This document shows, piece by piece, positions 22,321 through 34,401 of a DNA stretch of 64,000 bases. Below the pieces are notes generated by a model. It was not told where the DNA came from. It worked only from the letters and a program-made list of their open reading frames with translations, and searched no databases. Numbering within the stretch: the first letter of the stretch is position 1; each line of letters starts with the position of its first letter. The position numbers and the translations under genes were made by a program. Source of the stretch: Cervus elaphus (taxonomy: Eukaryota; Chordata; Mammalia; Artiodactyla; Cervidae); the NCBI RefSeq assembly GCF_910594005.1, contig NC_057842.1:64298492-64362491 (forward strand). Reading direction: 5' to 3'.

Positions 22321-22695
22321 TGGTTTGCCATATATGGCCTTTATTATGTTGTGATAGTTTCCTTCCATGCTCACTCTGGAGAGTTTTTGTTCTTTTTTTT
22401 AATCATAAGTGGGTGTTGAATTTTGTGAAAAATTTTTTCTGCATCTACTTAGATGATCATTTTTATTTTTTGATTTGTTAATATGCTGTATCATACTGAC
22501 TGATTTGTGTTATACTGAAGAATCCTTGCATTCCTATGATACATCTCACTTGATCATGGTGTATGATCCTCTAAATGTGTTGTTGGATTCTGTTTGCTAG
22601 TATTTCGTTGAGATTTTTTATGCCTATTGTTCATTAGTTATATTGACGTGTAATTTGATCTCTTTGTAATAGTTTTGTCTGATTTTGGACTCTAC

Positions 22696-23059
22696 TTTTT
22701 TTTAACTGCTAATGCTTTGGTAAAAATATTCAGGGACACTCATGACTCCTACCAGTTGCTTTCCCTGACAATATTATTTTCAAGAATCAACAATATTCCT
22801 TTGAGGTTAAACACTAGCTGGATATACTATTGTTTACATGATCTGATTCAGTGATCTTTAACTCTTTCAAAATCTAGAACATTTAACCTGTTTACACAAA
22901 TTACAGCTTATGAGATGATGAAGAATCTACTTCTTTTCCTACGTGTCTAAAACTTTAGATTTTACAACTTAGTGCAATATTTCAAACTGGTATAGTATAA
23001 TATAAACTGCTCTTGTACAAACCAACCATTTCATTTTGGCTATTGTATTATTCTTTCCC
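22696..23059. other. unannotated intergenic DNA
   Basis: No feature recognised. A T8 run near 22700 ends the L1. Confidence 0.45.
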
Positions 23060-23480
23060 AAATACACATCCCCCACCCGCCCCTTTAGTTTCTGCCTCCA
23101 TCTTTTACTCAGCCACAGGGGGATGGATGTGCTAACAGATAAGACAAAAACACAAAAGTCCAATAACAGTCCACAAAGCAAGTGTCCCTGAATACTCCTG
23201 CCCTGTATATAAGCTACAGGGTTTATCCACGTTCTGACCCTGAGCACTCTTCTTAGTTAGACACACGGGCCACTAAGGAGGTCCAGATGACCCAGGTGGC
23301 CTCCTTCCTAGTGGAAGGGAACTGCTGCTCGCTCAAGGATTGCTGCTCCCTTGGCTGTGGGCCTCCATCTGGGCCCATGGGTTGCCCACAGGACTCGGGG
23401 GCCCAGGATCCCGCACCACTGTGCTAATGTCCCTGCCATGTGCTCTGCTGTGAGTGATAAACTGTCTCATCTACATTTGA
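23060..23480 (+). mobile_element. LTR candidate with TATA box
   Basis: A GC-richer island in AT-rich DNA. A TATATAAG box at 23206-23213 is followed about 30 bases later by a pyrimidine-rich start region, then a 'gaggtccagatgacccagg' block and 'gtgagtgataaactg' before 'acatttgacatc'. This resembles ERVL/ERVK LTR layouts known in ruminants. I cannot name the family or find a clean TG…CA boundary. A host promoter is the alternative. Confidence 0.38.
23206..23213 (+). promoter_or_regulatory. TATA box
   Basis: A TATATAAG element inside the LTR candidate, the best-placed polymerase II core element in the window. No downstream open frame follows, so any activity would make a non-coding transcript. 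Confidence 0.4.
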
Positions 23481-24985
23481 CATCTATGGAATGGTAGCAC
23501 CTTGTTTGTTCCCTCCCTTTCTCTTAAAGATTGAGGTTCCTCCCTGACAAATATATTTTGAAAGATCCTCCCTGCCTCCCAAATTTTGTGCCTAATTATG
23601 TAAGGATTGTACATTGGCAAACAAGTATAATAAACAATGGAAGATATTTTACAAAGAATACAGACATCACTCATTTTTAAAAAGCATTATATAACATTTA
23701 TTTAAAGCAGAGTTAATGAATGAATAATAAATTTCCCATTTATTGGTGTCTATGATGTACATTTTTCTCAATAACCTCATAAGATCACTATTATTATGCT
23801 GTTTTTACATACCAGTTTGTATTATTTTTTTTTTCCTGCTACAAATTTTGTGTGCTAAAACATTTATTTTCAGGGATTCAGTCTGTCACCTCCAGGTGTG
23901 GCTGTTGTACACTTTTCATTCTACTGCCCTACCATTCTGAAATCATAAGCTATATTTTTGAGGTAAAATCAGGATTAGAAATCATAATTTGAGCAAACAT
24001 CACTGTCATGGGATCTGGACTGTTTCTAATAAATAAGGTAAGATGTTTCAGATAAACTTGATTGTTCACATTAGTAAGTAACTAAATAGTCCCCTAAAGG
24101 TTGATGTTATTTTAAATAAACTGATTTATGGTGAATTCAATTCACCTCAAATTTTTATATAATAGAATTTAGTTTTGCCAGACTCCTCAATGCAATCGAT
24201 AAATGATAGAATCTGGGTTAAGTGAAGGGACCAGATGGTCTGAGGTGGATAGGATAGCATAGTCCCCTTAGGTATATTTGATATATCATGTTTAGGATTT
24301 TCCCAGTTCTAATGCTGCTGGCTGGATCTACTATAATAATGTAGTGACAATAAACAAAGCAAGCCAGTTGATTCTGCTGTCACTGTGATTAAATTTATAA
24401 AACGTGACTTGCTGTTAAATCTTCTAACTGCAGGCAAATAAATTAATACATGATTGAACATCTACTAGGGCTCTGTAGCATTTAGCCAAAAACTTTAAGA
24501 ACAGATTCTAGAATGTACTGGGGGAAGTAACAGTTGTGGACCCTTTTGTATCCTAAGAAGGATACTTCTAAAATGTTGCTTTGGAAAATCACCATCTTCT
24601 GTGCTTAAAATGGGAACATTCTGAGCAGTTTCAATTCTCAGACTAATGCCTGAAGAAAGAAGAGGAAGTTCTATTTATATAAGATGGAGTCTGACTCTGC
24701 ATACAGAAATAACCTAGGCTGGCCTGGTTGATTGAATCTACTGCCCTTAGGCATTGTAAATAATAAGAAAGTAGGTCTAGGCTCTGTGGGAACTGGAGTT
24801 TAAACTATGGGAAGTGACCTCTCAAATCCAGAAAAAAAGATTATGCTATCAGGTACAAAAATAAGTATTTATTCATATTAGGAAAAAAATTAAACAGTTT
24901 AAAAATGTGATAAAACTGACAAATATTATAAACACTCCCAAGCTTAGACAAATAACACTATTTTTAGTCAATTAAACCTATATAA
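23481..24985. other. unannotated intergenic DNA
   Basis: About 1.5 kb without recognised repeats or exons. All frames are short. Confidence 0.5.
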
Positions 24986-25104
24986 TTTTTTTTTTGGCCA
25001 TGTGTCATGGCCTATGGGATCTTAGTTTTCCTCAGCCAGGGACTGACTCTATGCCACCTGCATTGGAAGCACAGTCTTAACCTGTGGACCACCAGGGAAA
25101 GCCC
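24986..25104 (-). mobile_element. CHR-type tRNA-derived SINE
   Basis: An inverted cetartiodactyl SINE. A T run ('tttttttttggccatg') is the tail. 'gatcttagttttcctcagcc', 'ctgtggaccaccagggaaa' and 'gccc' form the tRNA-like head. It lacks the BovB-derived half of Bov-tA. This family is shared by whales, hippos and ruminants and predates Bov-tA. Confidence 0.8.
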
Positions 25105-26761
25105 ACTTCCATAACTTTTTTAAAACATTCTTTCCCTGTATACTCTTTAATCACCACTTCAAAATGACAGCAATTATGTAAATTTTTAAACATTGAAAAT
25201 TTATTATTTCTTTTAACATGGTTGAGTAGAATTTGTATTCTTGTGTTGGTAATTTTGAAAATACTTTAGATTTGTAATTTGGATTAATAATGTCATATAG
25301 ACATTTGGGATACTTGTCAAAATTGTGAAAAATCTCTATCAAAAAAATTTTTTTTCATGTATTAGCTATCTCATTTCAGATCATTTCAAGTTTTCTTGTG
25401 CGATGACTACTTTCAAGTGGTCTTTGAATTAACAAAGGGCATTAACTGGTTTGTCATTGGCATTTTTGTTGTACTGTAGAATTTTGAGTATTTTATTATC
25501 TTTCCCCTTGTTCATCTTGGTTTAATCAGAAGGTAATTTAAATCTTTTCTTCAAATGTATTAATATGATTTACTTCTTTTCATTAATTGAATTCTTAAAT
25601 AAACCAAATGCCTATTCATTATTTCTATTTGGAAATGATCCCCTTATGTAAAGAGCTACTGACTTCAGTATTATGTGAGTTTTGTTGTGCTGAAATTCAT
25701 CTCTTGTTATAGAAACATTGTCTTAATTTCCTTGTATGTATTTTTATTCTGTTTCCTACTCCATTAATTTTTAATCTGAGCTTAAAAAGCATATTTAATA
25801 GGTAAATTTAAAACAGACAAAATATAAAGTCAAATCAATTATCTGTAATTTCCATGTATTTTACTGAAACCTTCTAAAACATCTTTCTCTATTTCATTCA
25901 ATATGGCATACCCCAGTTTACCTCTTCCTTAGCCAGATCCTAAAATATGGTCAGGGTATAGTCATAGCCATGCTAAAGCCATGGTCAAAGGTAAAGTGTA
26001 CGTAGGAGTCCTAGGAATGGAAAGATACACCCGTCTTAATCAAGTCAGGTTAAAAGGTCTGACTTTTGAAAAATGTTATTAAAAAGCGTTCCATCATGGA
26101 ATACATTAATGAAACCTTTCTCAGGGACTTTGAAAGGACTCATGCACATGCAGGGTCTTGAAATTCTACGCTTCAGCAGCTCATGGTAAATGGGCCTCTG
26201 CTGCCCACCTGAGGAGGAGTCCAACCAGAAACCATCCCAGAGCACGGGGGCTCTGAAGTTGTAGGTGGCTCCCCTGGTAGCATAGCAACAACTTGGGCTC
26301 ATTTGAAGATTGTCGCCTCTTCTGTTCACGACTGAGAAGCAAGTCAACAGGACAAAGTTAAAAATACGTGATTTAGGGCCATTTTGACCTATGCTCCCCT
26401 AGTTCCTTACCAAGACAGCTGAAAACAGCCTCAGAATTGAGTAACTCTTGAGGTCAGAGTGCTGGGAGCCTCTAACCTTTCCTAGGTTACACCAGGAAAG
26501 GGTCACTTTGGCCTTCGTGTGTCTACGGCTACCTCAAGTTTACTGCAGGCCTGGCCGTGCTGCACCACAAAGACAAGAGGAGCCAGGATTAAGGTTTCTA
26601 ACAGGCTAGGGGCCTTTTCCAAGACTGAGGTGTTTCCTTGGAGAAAAGAGGCACATCTCAGTTAAAACCAGGATAGTCCCAGGGGAATCAGGGTGATGGG
26701 TCATCTAAATCAGACAGGCTGATCCTTTAAATGGAACCCTATATCACAATATTTTCTAAAC
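25105..26761. other. unannotated intergenic DNA
   Basis: The left 900 bases are AT-rich. The right part (about 26040-26700) is GC-richer, with a 100-codon minus frame at 26045-26347. That frame has no domain, no codon-use support and no homology that I recognise. Confidence 0.45.
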
Positions 26762-26955
26762 GGCAGAATGTGGATTTCGGAGTAAGCTACAGTGAGTATG
26801 AATTTAGTTTCTAGTCACAGAACTTGGGCAAGTGGCTTAAACTTTCTGGGCTTCATTCATAAACCGAAGATGACAATGTTCACATCATAGAATTTTTGTG
26901 ATCAATAAATTACATACTAAATGCAAAGGTTTTAGTATGGTATCTGACACGTTGA
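26762..26955 (+). repeat. MIR SINE
   Basis: A near-complete plus-strand MIR: 'atgtggatttcggagtaagc', 'acttgggcaagtggcttaaac', 'gggcttcattcat', then 'ttttagtatggtatctgacac'. Divergence is high, as expected for this ancient family. Confidence 0.75.
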
Positions 26956-28453
26956 AAGCTGGTGACTCCCACATCACTCATATCATCATCATCTAAGAAG
27001 TTAGAATTAGTGGGTGAAGTCGGCCACAGTTTCCAGGTGATGAAGACATTTTCAGCTAGGTAAATTGCAGTATCCGGACTCATAGAGTCTGTCCAAATAA
27101 AAGTTACTAAATGTAAGGGTCTCTGAGGATGTCTTGGGGTACTGGTGAACAGGCTTCTGTCTTGGAGAAAGGAACTGGCAAGAATCAGGCAAATGACACA
27201 GGTACCAGCTGAATGGACTGGTTTCAAGGGAGCGCATCAACCCTGTTGGGGAATTAGTACCACACGCAGAAAGTTGAAGAAGTCATAATTCTGGTTTTGT
27301 GTCCTTGGGTGACAAAAACTTCTCTGTGCCTATACTGTAGAAGAATTTGTTAGTGGAGATTGGTACTAATGAATGCTAAATTCCTGGGACTGAGTCTGAG
27401 TCCTGGTAGGCACCAAATCAGTGGAAAAGAAAGGCGATGCAGGTGACCCATCCTCAGCCAACTTGGCTTCGGAGTTGTGTACCACTTCTAGAGCCCATGA
27501 CAAATGAGCCAGTTACCCAGGTGCCTGAGTGTCGGGCATGCAGGGGTGTCCTGTGGCTGATTCCACATGGGTCCATCTATTCTGTATTGCCAATCGAGTG
27601 CCAGGGTGTCTGAGATCAGATCTGCTACCCAAACAGAACTTTGGGATAAAGTCCAAATTCTAGTGAGCAGTTGAGCTAGAGACTCAAGAGGGAGCGCCAA
27701 TCAGAGCCTTAGCAAGCTCTAGACCTAGACATTTGAGAGGGTGTCAAGTGATAATGGTAGGTAACAGGGACCGAGCTAATCTTTCTGTTTGTTATCTCAA
27801 CAATGGCAGTTCCCTTCCAGGAGGGCAATATTTGTTTGTTGGTATTGTTTCTGGTGTAAGCTGGGGTGTTTGGAAAGTGTCTATTAGAAGTTGGGGAAGG
27901 GAGAGGATGTAACTTCTGTTGGACACTTTCTTGGCTTCGTGGGATAACTGGGGACAGTGAGTACCTAAGACTCCACAGATTTCTTTAGATTGAGGATGGT
28001 CCTTTCGTTAAATTGTGGGTTCTGTTCTGGGATCTGGAAGGGCAGTTGGGTAAGCAATGTATCATTAGCGATAAGAGAGTCCAATACCAGAGAGCAGCCA
28101 CTGTCCTTATATCTTTCTATTCTTGTGCTTACTGGTGTTGAGAATGCCAGAGAAGCACGCTTTGGGCAAAACTGAGGGAACCATTTGTGTTAGAGGGAGC
28201 TGAGACTTCCTAGGAAGAGCACCCCGAGGCCTTTGGGGAAAAATATGTTACCTAGTACAGTGACAAGCTTGAAGAAGGGTCCAATATGCATTTTTTTCAA
28301 TGGCTGAACAGAAAATGAACAAGTAAGTACTCTGGTTTTCAAATACCTAGGTGATTTTAGGCATAGATTCTCCATTCAGTGATTGGTTAAAAACCCAGAA
28401 AAATCAGAAAACTGAACAAAAACATAAAGTTGTAGAAGGGAATCACATTCCAG
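26956..28453. other. unclassified 1.5-kb block
   Basis: Higher GC than its neighbours and free of recent ruminant repeats. The minus strand carries several open stretches of 60-105 codons (26910-27227, 27488-27700), but no motif identifies them. A decayed retroviral internal region, an old LTR set or a conserved non-coding block are all possible. Confidence 0.35.
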
Positions 28454-28679
28454 CATTTCTTAGTTGTTTAGTCGCTAAGTTATGTCCAACTCTTTGTGAC
28501 CCCATGGACTACAGCCCACCAGGTTCCTCTGTCCATGGGATTTCCCAGGCAAGAATACAGAGTGGGTTGCCATTTCCTTCTCCAGGGGATCCTTCTGACT
28601 CACGGATTAAGCCTGCATCTCCTGTATTGGCAAGAGGATCCTTTACCACTAGCCACCAGGAAAACCCATTTCTTTGTTG
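28454..28679 (-). mobile_element. Bov-tA SINE with target duplication
   Basis: An inverted full-length copy between 'catttcttagttg' (28454-28466) and 'catttctttgttg' (28667-28679), a 12-of-13 match. The inverted head reads 'gccaccaggaaaaccc'. Confidence 0.93.
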
Positions 28680-28843
28680 CCACACAATTATTTGACTGAG
28701 TGAAATAGGCTGTCTGAAGTTGTTGTATAGATATTGGAACTGAAGAGTATTTTCACTTGAAATTATTTTGACTGATCTTATGAAGCCTCATAGCCACCAC
28801 AGAATAAATCTCTGGTATTCTGATGTATCTAAGGGAGCAAGAT

Positions 28844-29056
28844 TGGGTTTCTCAGGTGGTGCAGTGGTATAGAGTCCACCTACTAATGCAGGACACTGTT
28901 TGATCCCTGGGTTGGGAAGATCCCCTGGAGTAGGAAATGACAGCCTCCTCCAGTATTCTTGCCTCAAGGAAAACTCCTTGAACAGGGGAGATTGGCAGGC
29001 TATACAGTCCATAGCATCTCTAAGAGTCAGACATGACTGAGCAACTGAGCACGCAA
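28844..29056 (+). mobile_element. Bov-tA SINE, diverged
   Basis: A plus-strand copy with a short gap after 'aatgcaggacactg' and an altered 'gcctcaaggaaaactccttg' centre. It ends 'gactgagcaactgagca'. It is older than most copies here. Confidence 0.88.
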
Positions 29057-30780
29057 GAGAGCATAATGGGTTTGTGGTATATACGGGTTGGGGTTAGCCG
29101 AAAATAAAAGTGCAAAACTTCACCCGTTATTTTACAATTTTTAAAAAAATGATTGCATTCTAAAACTTTTAAGGGTGAAGAACTTTGCTTTATGTAATTT
29201 TCCCACTGCTGTCCTTTATAAGGGCTTATAAAGTAACAATTTTCTCCATTAGAGAAAAACACAAACTTTCTAAATTAATTTAAGCTCTCTCTTTATTGTC
29301 CATCACCTTTGGCACATCATGTAGCAAACCTCGTACTAAAAATCAGCACGTGGAGCATTATCACAATTTATAAAATCCTCTGGAGCATAACATGCAAAAA
29401 CCACTTTTCACTAATCGAAGAATCATTGTGAACTTGACTGATGATCCTATGATAAATGACCTTCATTGTTTCTCAGAAAGTATATGCTTTGTAAATACAG
29501 TACATTTCACATGATCTGAAACTCAGTATTGAGGAAAGAGGCTCTTTTTAGTCCAGCAAGAGAATGAAGGATGACTTTTTACTTAATTTCTATGCCTTGG
29601 AACATGCCTCTAGCAAAACTGTTGGGACTTTCTGTGTTTACATTTGTAGAAGAGAAATCCTAACCTGATTAGTAAGAGTGCAAAAAGCATGAATTTTGCA
29701 CTTGTGATTAATTCAGAAACTTTCTTTGCAGAAACTAATTAAACCATAGAAATTTAGATAGACTGACCTACAAATTTCATTTAATCCAAACTGACCAAGA
29801 TTTCTAAATGTACACTATTTTTTTTCTAGAGTTGGGAAATCCATTCACAATTATAGCTAATAATGGTTTTGTATTGAAGATTATGAATATGAAGTAGATT
29901 AAATCATCAATAAACCATTATTTCTATTATGAGTTTTAAAAGCTAAATAAGAAATTCTCTTGTCTTTGGTCATGATACCTAAAGAAATTTACTTAGTAAG
30001 TGGGCAATTTTATCTACTTAAAGACAGATATTACTGATATTACTTTGAAATATATTAAAGAACCAAGATAAGCACCTTGGAAGACATATATTGGACAAAT
30101 AGTTGACAACCAATATTATTTGTGTAGGATAAAAATGGGAAAAAATGGATTAAAAATATAAATCATTCAACACCCACATGAAAACGTAGGGGAGCATCTA
30201 CACCCAGGTGGACCTAACTTCTAAGTCCAAGACTCTACCAAACAACCCAGGGGAGGTCAGAGTTCACAGAACTCTGAGACAATGCCATCACACCCTAGAA
30301 GAGCTAAAGCCATATTCTGAGTCAGAGTCCCCTTTCGAGAATAATATATCAGGGCAACAGTGTTATAAAATTCTGAATAATTTTTCTGAGAATTGTATTC
30401 ATCAAGAAAACAAAATGTTAATAAAGATGTTTCTAAGACACTAGAGATTAATAGTCATGTTGTTTTATTACATTCTTTTTGTTTCAAATGATTCATCTTT
30501 CAGAAAAAGAAAAACTCAAAATCCTCCAAATATGATCCATATTGCTGAGTTGGACTATAGAACAATCATTTAAACATGCTGGCTTACCATTTACTCTTTC
30601 AATTATGTAACAAATTATGACTGAGCAGTAACTAGGTCAGCTAAAAAGGAAGAAAGACACTCCCAAGGAGCTCACAGTTTACAGTTAAGAGAGGGCTTCC
30701 TGGGAAATAAACTGATTAGGAAGCTATGGTTTTGCTCTTGGGTTTGCAAGTCCAGGAGTTTCATTTTTCAGTTTACCCAT
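29057..30780. other. unannotated, repeat-poor DNA
   Basis: 1.7 kb with no recognised transposon, one of the longest such stretches. A 78-codon plus frame (30208-30444) closes near AATAAA at 30419. It is polar and matches nothing I know. Confidence 0.45.
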
Positions 30781-30991
30781 GGGGCTTCCTAGGTGGCCCA
30801 GCGGTAAAGAATCCATCTGTCAATGCAAGAGATACAAAATACATGGGTTTGATCTCTGGCTCTGGAAGGACCTTGGAGGAGGAAATGGCCACCCTCTCCA
30901 GTATTTTTGCCTGGAAAAAATCATGGACAGAGGATCCTGGTGGGCTATCATCCATAGGATTGCAAAGTGTTGGACACAACTAAGCAGCAGG
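30781..30991 (+). mobile_element. Bov-tA SINE
   Basis: A plus-strand copy from 'ggggcttcctaggtggccc' to 'caactaagcagcaggcg'. It is substantially diverged, including 'ctggaaaaaatcatggacag'. Confidence 0.9.
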
Positions 30992-31014
30992 CGTGATATA
31001 GCATAGGTAAGCTG

Positions 31015-31905
31015 ACTCAGGAGGATAAATGTACGAGACGCACAAACAAAGATAAAGAATCTTGAAAGCATCACAATAAAAAAAAGTCTTGGTATATACA
31101 GGGGTTCCTTCATAAAATTATTAGAGGATTTTGTGGCAGAAACATTACAAGCCAGAGGGAGTAGGATGATACAGTCAGAGAGCTGAAAGAAAAAAAAAGC
31201 AACACTTGCCAACCAAGAATGCTAAATGGAGCAAAACTGTCCTTCAAAAACGAAGGAAAAATAAGGAACTTCCCAGATAAAACCTGAGGGAGCGCATCAC
31301 TGCTAGGCTTGCCTTAACAAGAGTTGCTAAAGAAAGTCTTTCAAGTTAAAATAAAAGACCCTAGGCAGGAACACAAAAGGATATAAAACTCTCCCTGGTA
31401 AGGGAAGTATATAGATAAATACAGAATCCTTTAATGGTGGTACATAAATCATTTTCAATTCAGATATAGAGCTTAAATTATAAAAATATACTTATGAAAT
31501 ATGTTAATGGATTAAAAATATTTTTAAAAAGATGAATTTTTGACATTGATAACAAAGGAGTGGTGAAGACTTAAAGAAGTAGAGCTGTAATGTCACTGTA
31601 CTTAATTTGTTATCAGTTTAAAATTGATTATTTTAGTTATAATACGTTTTATATAATCGGTAAAGAAAATACCTGTAGAAAATGCACAAAGGAAAATGAG
31701 AAAGGGATCACAGTCTGCCATTGTATAAAAGTAAACCACAGAGAAAAAAAAAAAAAATAAACCACAGAGAGAGGCAGTGAGAGGAAAGGAGGGACAACAC
31801 AATCATACAGCATCAGAAAACAGTAAACAGAACGACAATATGAGGTTCTTTCCTATCACCAATTACTTCAAATATAAATGATTTAAACTCTCCAGTCAAA
31901 CTCTC
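31015..31905 (+). mobile_element. ancient L1M: ORF1 end to ORF2 start
   Basis: The order 'agaatcttgaaagcatcac', 'ggcagaaacattacaagcc', 'ccaaccaagaatgctaaat' and 'cgcatcactgctaggcttg' is the L1 ORF1 C-terminal region. The inter-ORF stretch follows. 'tcaccaattacttcaaatat' matches the opening of ORF2. Frames are destroyed. A T/A-rich scar at about 31740-31760 repeats 'aaaccacagaga'. Confidence 0.75.
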
Positions 31906-32084
31906 TCTATATATGCCTTATATCTAGAGAGGCAGCTCCTTTCTGCCTCCTTATGTCTAGTAAGAGAATCACTAGCCCACTTCAACTGGAAATGTACCAA
32001 AAAGATAATGGGAATATAGTTCAGTCAAACAGGCAGTTTACAAAGTCAACAGTCATGCATTAAGTCTATAGAGTTCTATGCAAT

Positions 32085-32443
32085 ATGCTTCTTATATTCA
32101 CAACTGCAGGTTCAACCAAACATAGACCAAAAATATATTTTAAAAAATCAAGAAAGTTTCTGAAAGCAAAACTTGAATTTGCCCTGCACCAGGAACTATT
32201 TATATTTTTTATTTCAGAATTTACTATTTACTATTTATTTCAAAATTTACCTTGTGTTTACAACTATTTGCATAGCATCTACATTGTATTAGGCATTATA
32301 TTAATAAGTAATCTAGAGGTAAGTTTAAGTATATGGGAGGATATGTGTAGGTTATATGCAAATACCACATGATTTTGTATGATGAGTTTGAGCATCTGTA
32401 TGGGGTCCTGGAATGAGTCCCCGAGAATTTCAAGGGACAATTG
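32085..32443 (-). mobile_element. MER2 DNA transposon (Tigger group)
   Basis: The blocks 'caactgcaggttcaaccaaa', 'tttgcatagcatctacattg', 'ggttatatgcaaataccac' and 'gggacaattg' match, from memory, an inverted MER2, a non-autonomous Tc/mariner-Tigger element moved by a Tigger transposase. Confidence 0.7.
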
Positions 32444-32639
32444 CATTTTGTTCTCTTTTCTCGCCTTACATATTCTCCTGGCCACCTCAGTCTTCTCTAT
32501 GACTTTGACTACCATGTCTATATGAATATTCCCCAACTTTATATTCCCAGCTTGGATGACTATAGTCTTCTCTATAGTCTTAGATAACCAAGATGCTGAT
32601 AGACGTCACCTCGATATCTCACTTAATCTTCCATTTGTT

Positions 32640-33110
32640 CAGGCTGAATTTGTCTCTTTCCTCTTTGTCTCATTTTGGTTAACAGTACCATTATGTACCT
32701 AGCACTCAAACCAGAAATCTTCTAGTCATTCCATACAGTTTTCCTTCCCACACACATATGACTAGTGAGTACTAGTCCCATTTACTCAATTTCTCCTAAA
32801 TTTCCACTGCTGTTATTCTGATGCAAACCATTATCATCTCGCATATAGATCAAGGCAACCATCTCCTGCCACCCTACCCTCTCCTGTTACCCCATCCTTC
32901 TTTGTGCTTTAAGAATAGAAACCAGATATATTACTCTTCTATTGAAAGCCCTTCACTGATCCCCTTTAAGATAATGGGTGAAATCCAAATGTTGCATAGC
33001 TTAAACCATTCTCAATAATCCGACTATGACCTACCTTACCTGTAATCATGTTTGGAGCTATTATATTTGCTTCCTTTTTTAAGACTCAGACTGGACCTAT
33101 TTTATTATTA
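32640..33110 (+). repeat. L2 LINE fragment
   Basis: A long, diverged L2 stretch. 'accattatcatctcgcatata', 'gaaagcccttcactgatcccc', 'gtgaaatccaaatgttgcat' and 'actatgacctaccttacctg' follow the L2 order around 'ctccagtggcttcccatc' and 'aaatccaaactc'. Confidence 0.6.
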
Positions 33111-33579
33111 CTCCTTCCCTGGAGGTTCTCATTCTGCAGCTGGAAGAGAAAAACCTTTCTTCTCTCTTGATGGAGTTATCAGCATGTGGGACTCTAACTC
33201 CCTGTGTTCGTGTTCTTCACCCTGTAGAGAGGTCCCGGCAGAGTGAAAAGGGACGAACGATAAGATGCAAAACAAAGAAGAGATTAGAGACAAAGGTGGA
33301 GAAACAGAGCACTAACAGAAGTTGTGTCTCTGGATCCCGTTGCCCTAAAGATTACTGTTGACTTTCTGCAGTTCAGATTTCTCTTATATGTTTAAGTTCA
33401 CTTGAGCTGTATTTCTCTTGCATCAGAGTAGTGATTTATATACATAATTGAAACTCATACATTCAATGTGTAGCCATAAAGTACCACATGAACACATTCC
33501 CATTATATGTCACTGTGTCTGATACAGCATTTCTCTTCATTTTTTAAGTGAATGAGCTTGAAGACTAATTCTTCAAGAT
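33111..33579. other. unannotated intergenic DNA
   Basis: No supported feature. A 64-codon frame at 33167-33361 is basic and low in complexity at its end, with no recognisable domain. Confidence 0.45.
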
Positions 33580-33815
33580 TCTGTTTAAACATCAAATCTT
33601 ACCAAGTTACTTCTTGATAACTTCAGATTAAGCTGACCATTATATTTTGAGAGCCTCTTCATACATACATACAGAATTTACCCTTTTATATTTATTCATA
33701 TCCTTTATTAGGTGGTAAAATTTTGGAAAAAAGGGACCCTTCCTTCTTCATTTTTGTCATTGATCATAGTGTCTGAGGTAGAGAAAGTGCCAAATTAATA
33801 TTTGTTAAATGATGG
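33580..33815 (+). repeat. L2 LINE 3' end
   Basis: 'gattctgtttaaacatcaaat' and 'acttcttgataacttcaga' lead to the terminal 'agtgtctgaggtagagaaagtgcc' and 'aatatttgttaaatgatgg', close to the L2 end. It is separate from the L2 piece at 32640-33110. Confidence 0.55.
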
Positions 33816-34170
33816 ATGATTTTGCAATTTATGTTTACTATTTTAAATGGGAATTATTTTTGTGTTTGGGGATGTTTTATCAATTTGCTTTTGGACATAC
33901 TTGTAGGAACCTTCATATTATCACTTTATTTATACACTATGGGAACAAAGAAAGGAACAAATGCTATTGCTTTCATTTTATACAAAGTATAAATACGTCA
34001 ATTTATAGTATTTTGTCAACATGTAAGTTAGAAAAATAAATGGGATTAAACCAAAAGGAAATCGCCCTTAGGACATAGGTTCCTAAGCATTGTGAAGTGA
34101 GACTGATATTAACAAGCAGCAATCCAGTGGAGACTAAGCCAAGTGTTGAGGTAAAGCTTTTAGAGTAGAT
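33816..34170. other. unannotated intergenic DNA
   Basis: No feature recognised. Confidence 0.5.
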
Positions 34171-34400
34171 ACCCTTACAATTGGGCTTCCCTGGTGGCTC
34201 AGACCATAAAGCGTCTGCCCGCAATGCGGGAGATCCGGGCTCGATCCCTGGGTTGGGAAGATCCCTGGAGAAGGAAATGGCAACCCACTCCAGTATCCTT
34301 GGCTGGAGAATCTCATGGATGGAGGAGCCTGGTAGGCTACAGTCCACAGGGTTGCAAAGAGTCGGACACGACTGAGCAACTTCACTTCACCCTTACAATT
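34171..34400 (+). mobile_element. Bov-tA SINE with perfect target duplication
   Basis: A young-looking copy between two exact 12-base repeats 'acccttacaatt' (34171-34182, 34389-34400). CpGs are largely retained ('cccgcaatgcgggag', 'gtcggacacgactg'), which argues for recent insertion. Confidence 0.95.
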
Positions 34401-34401
34401 A

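Larger units (their letters stand above)
17895..22695 (-). mobile_element. L1, second copy, interrupted by BovB insertions
   Basis: It starts with an inverted A tail at 17895 and the family-specific end 'gaggatgattgctttataat'. It runs through the 3' UTR and ORF2 at 17895-19202, 21018-21290 and 22321-22695. The minus frame 18431-18751 carries 'RTWKQPRRPLADE' and the neighbouring ORF2 C-terminal residues. Two BovB blocks split it. The piece after 22321 could instead belong to the older L1, since part of ORF2 is missing between 21290 and 22321. Confidence 0.8.

Noticed and set aside
26045..26347. 100-codon minus-strand frame
   Set aside because: No domain, repeat or coding signature recognised. 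Kept only as unannotated DNA.
30208..30444. 78-codon plus frame followed by AATAAA
   Set aside because: No homology is recognised. The AATAAA overlaps the frame end in AT-rich DNA where such hexamers are frequent.
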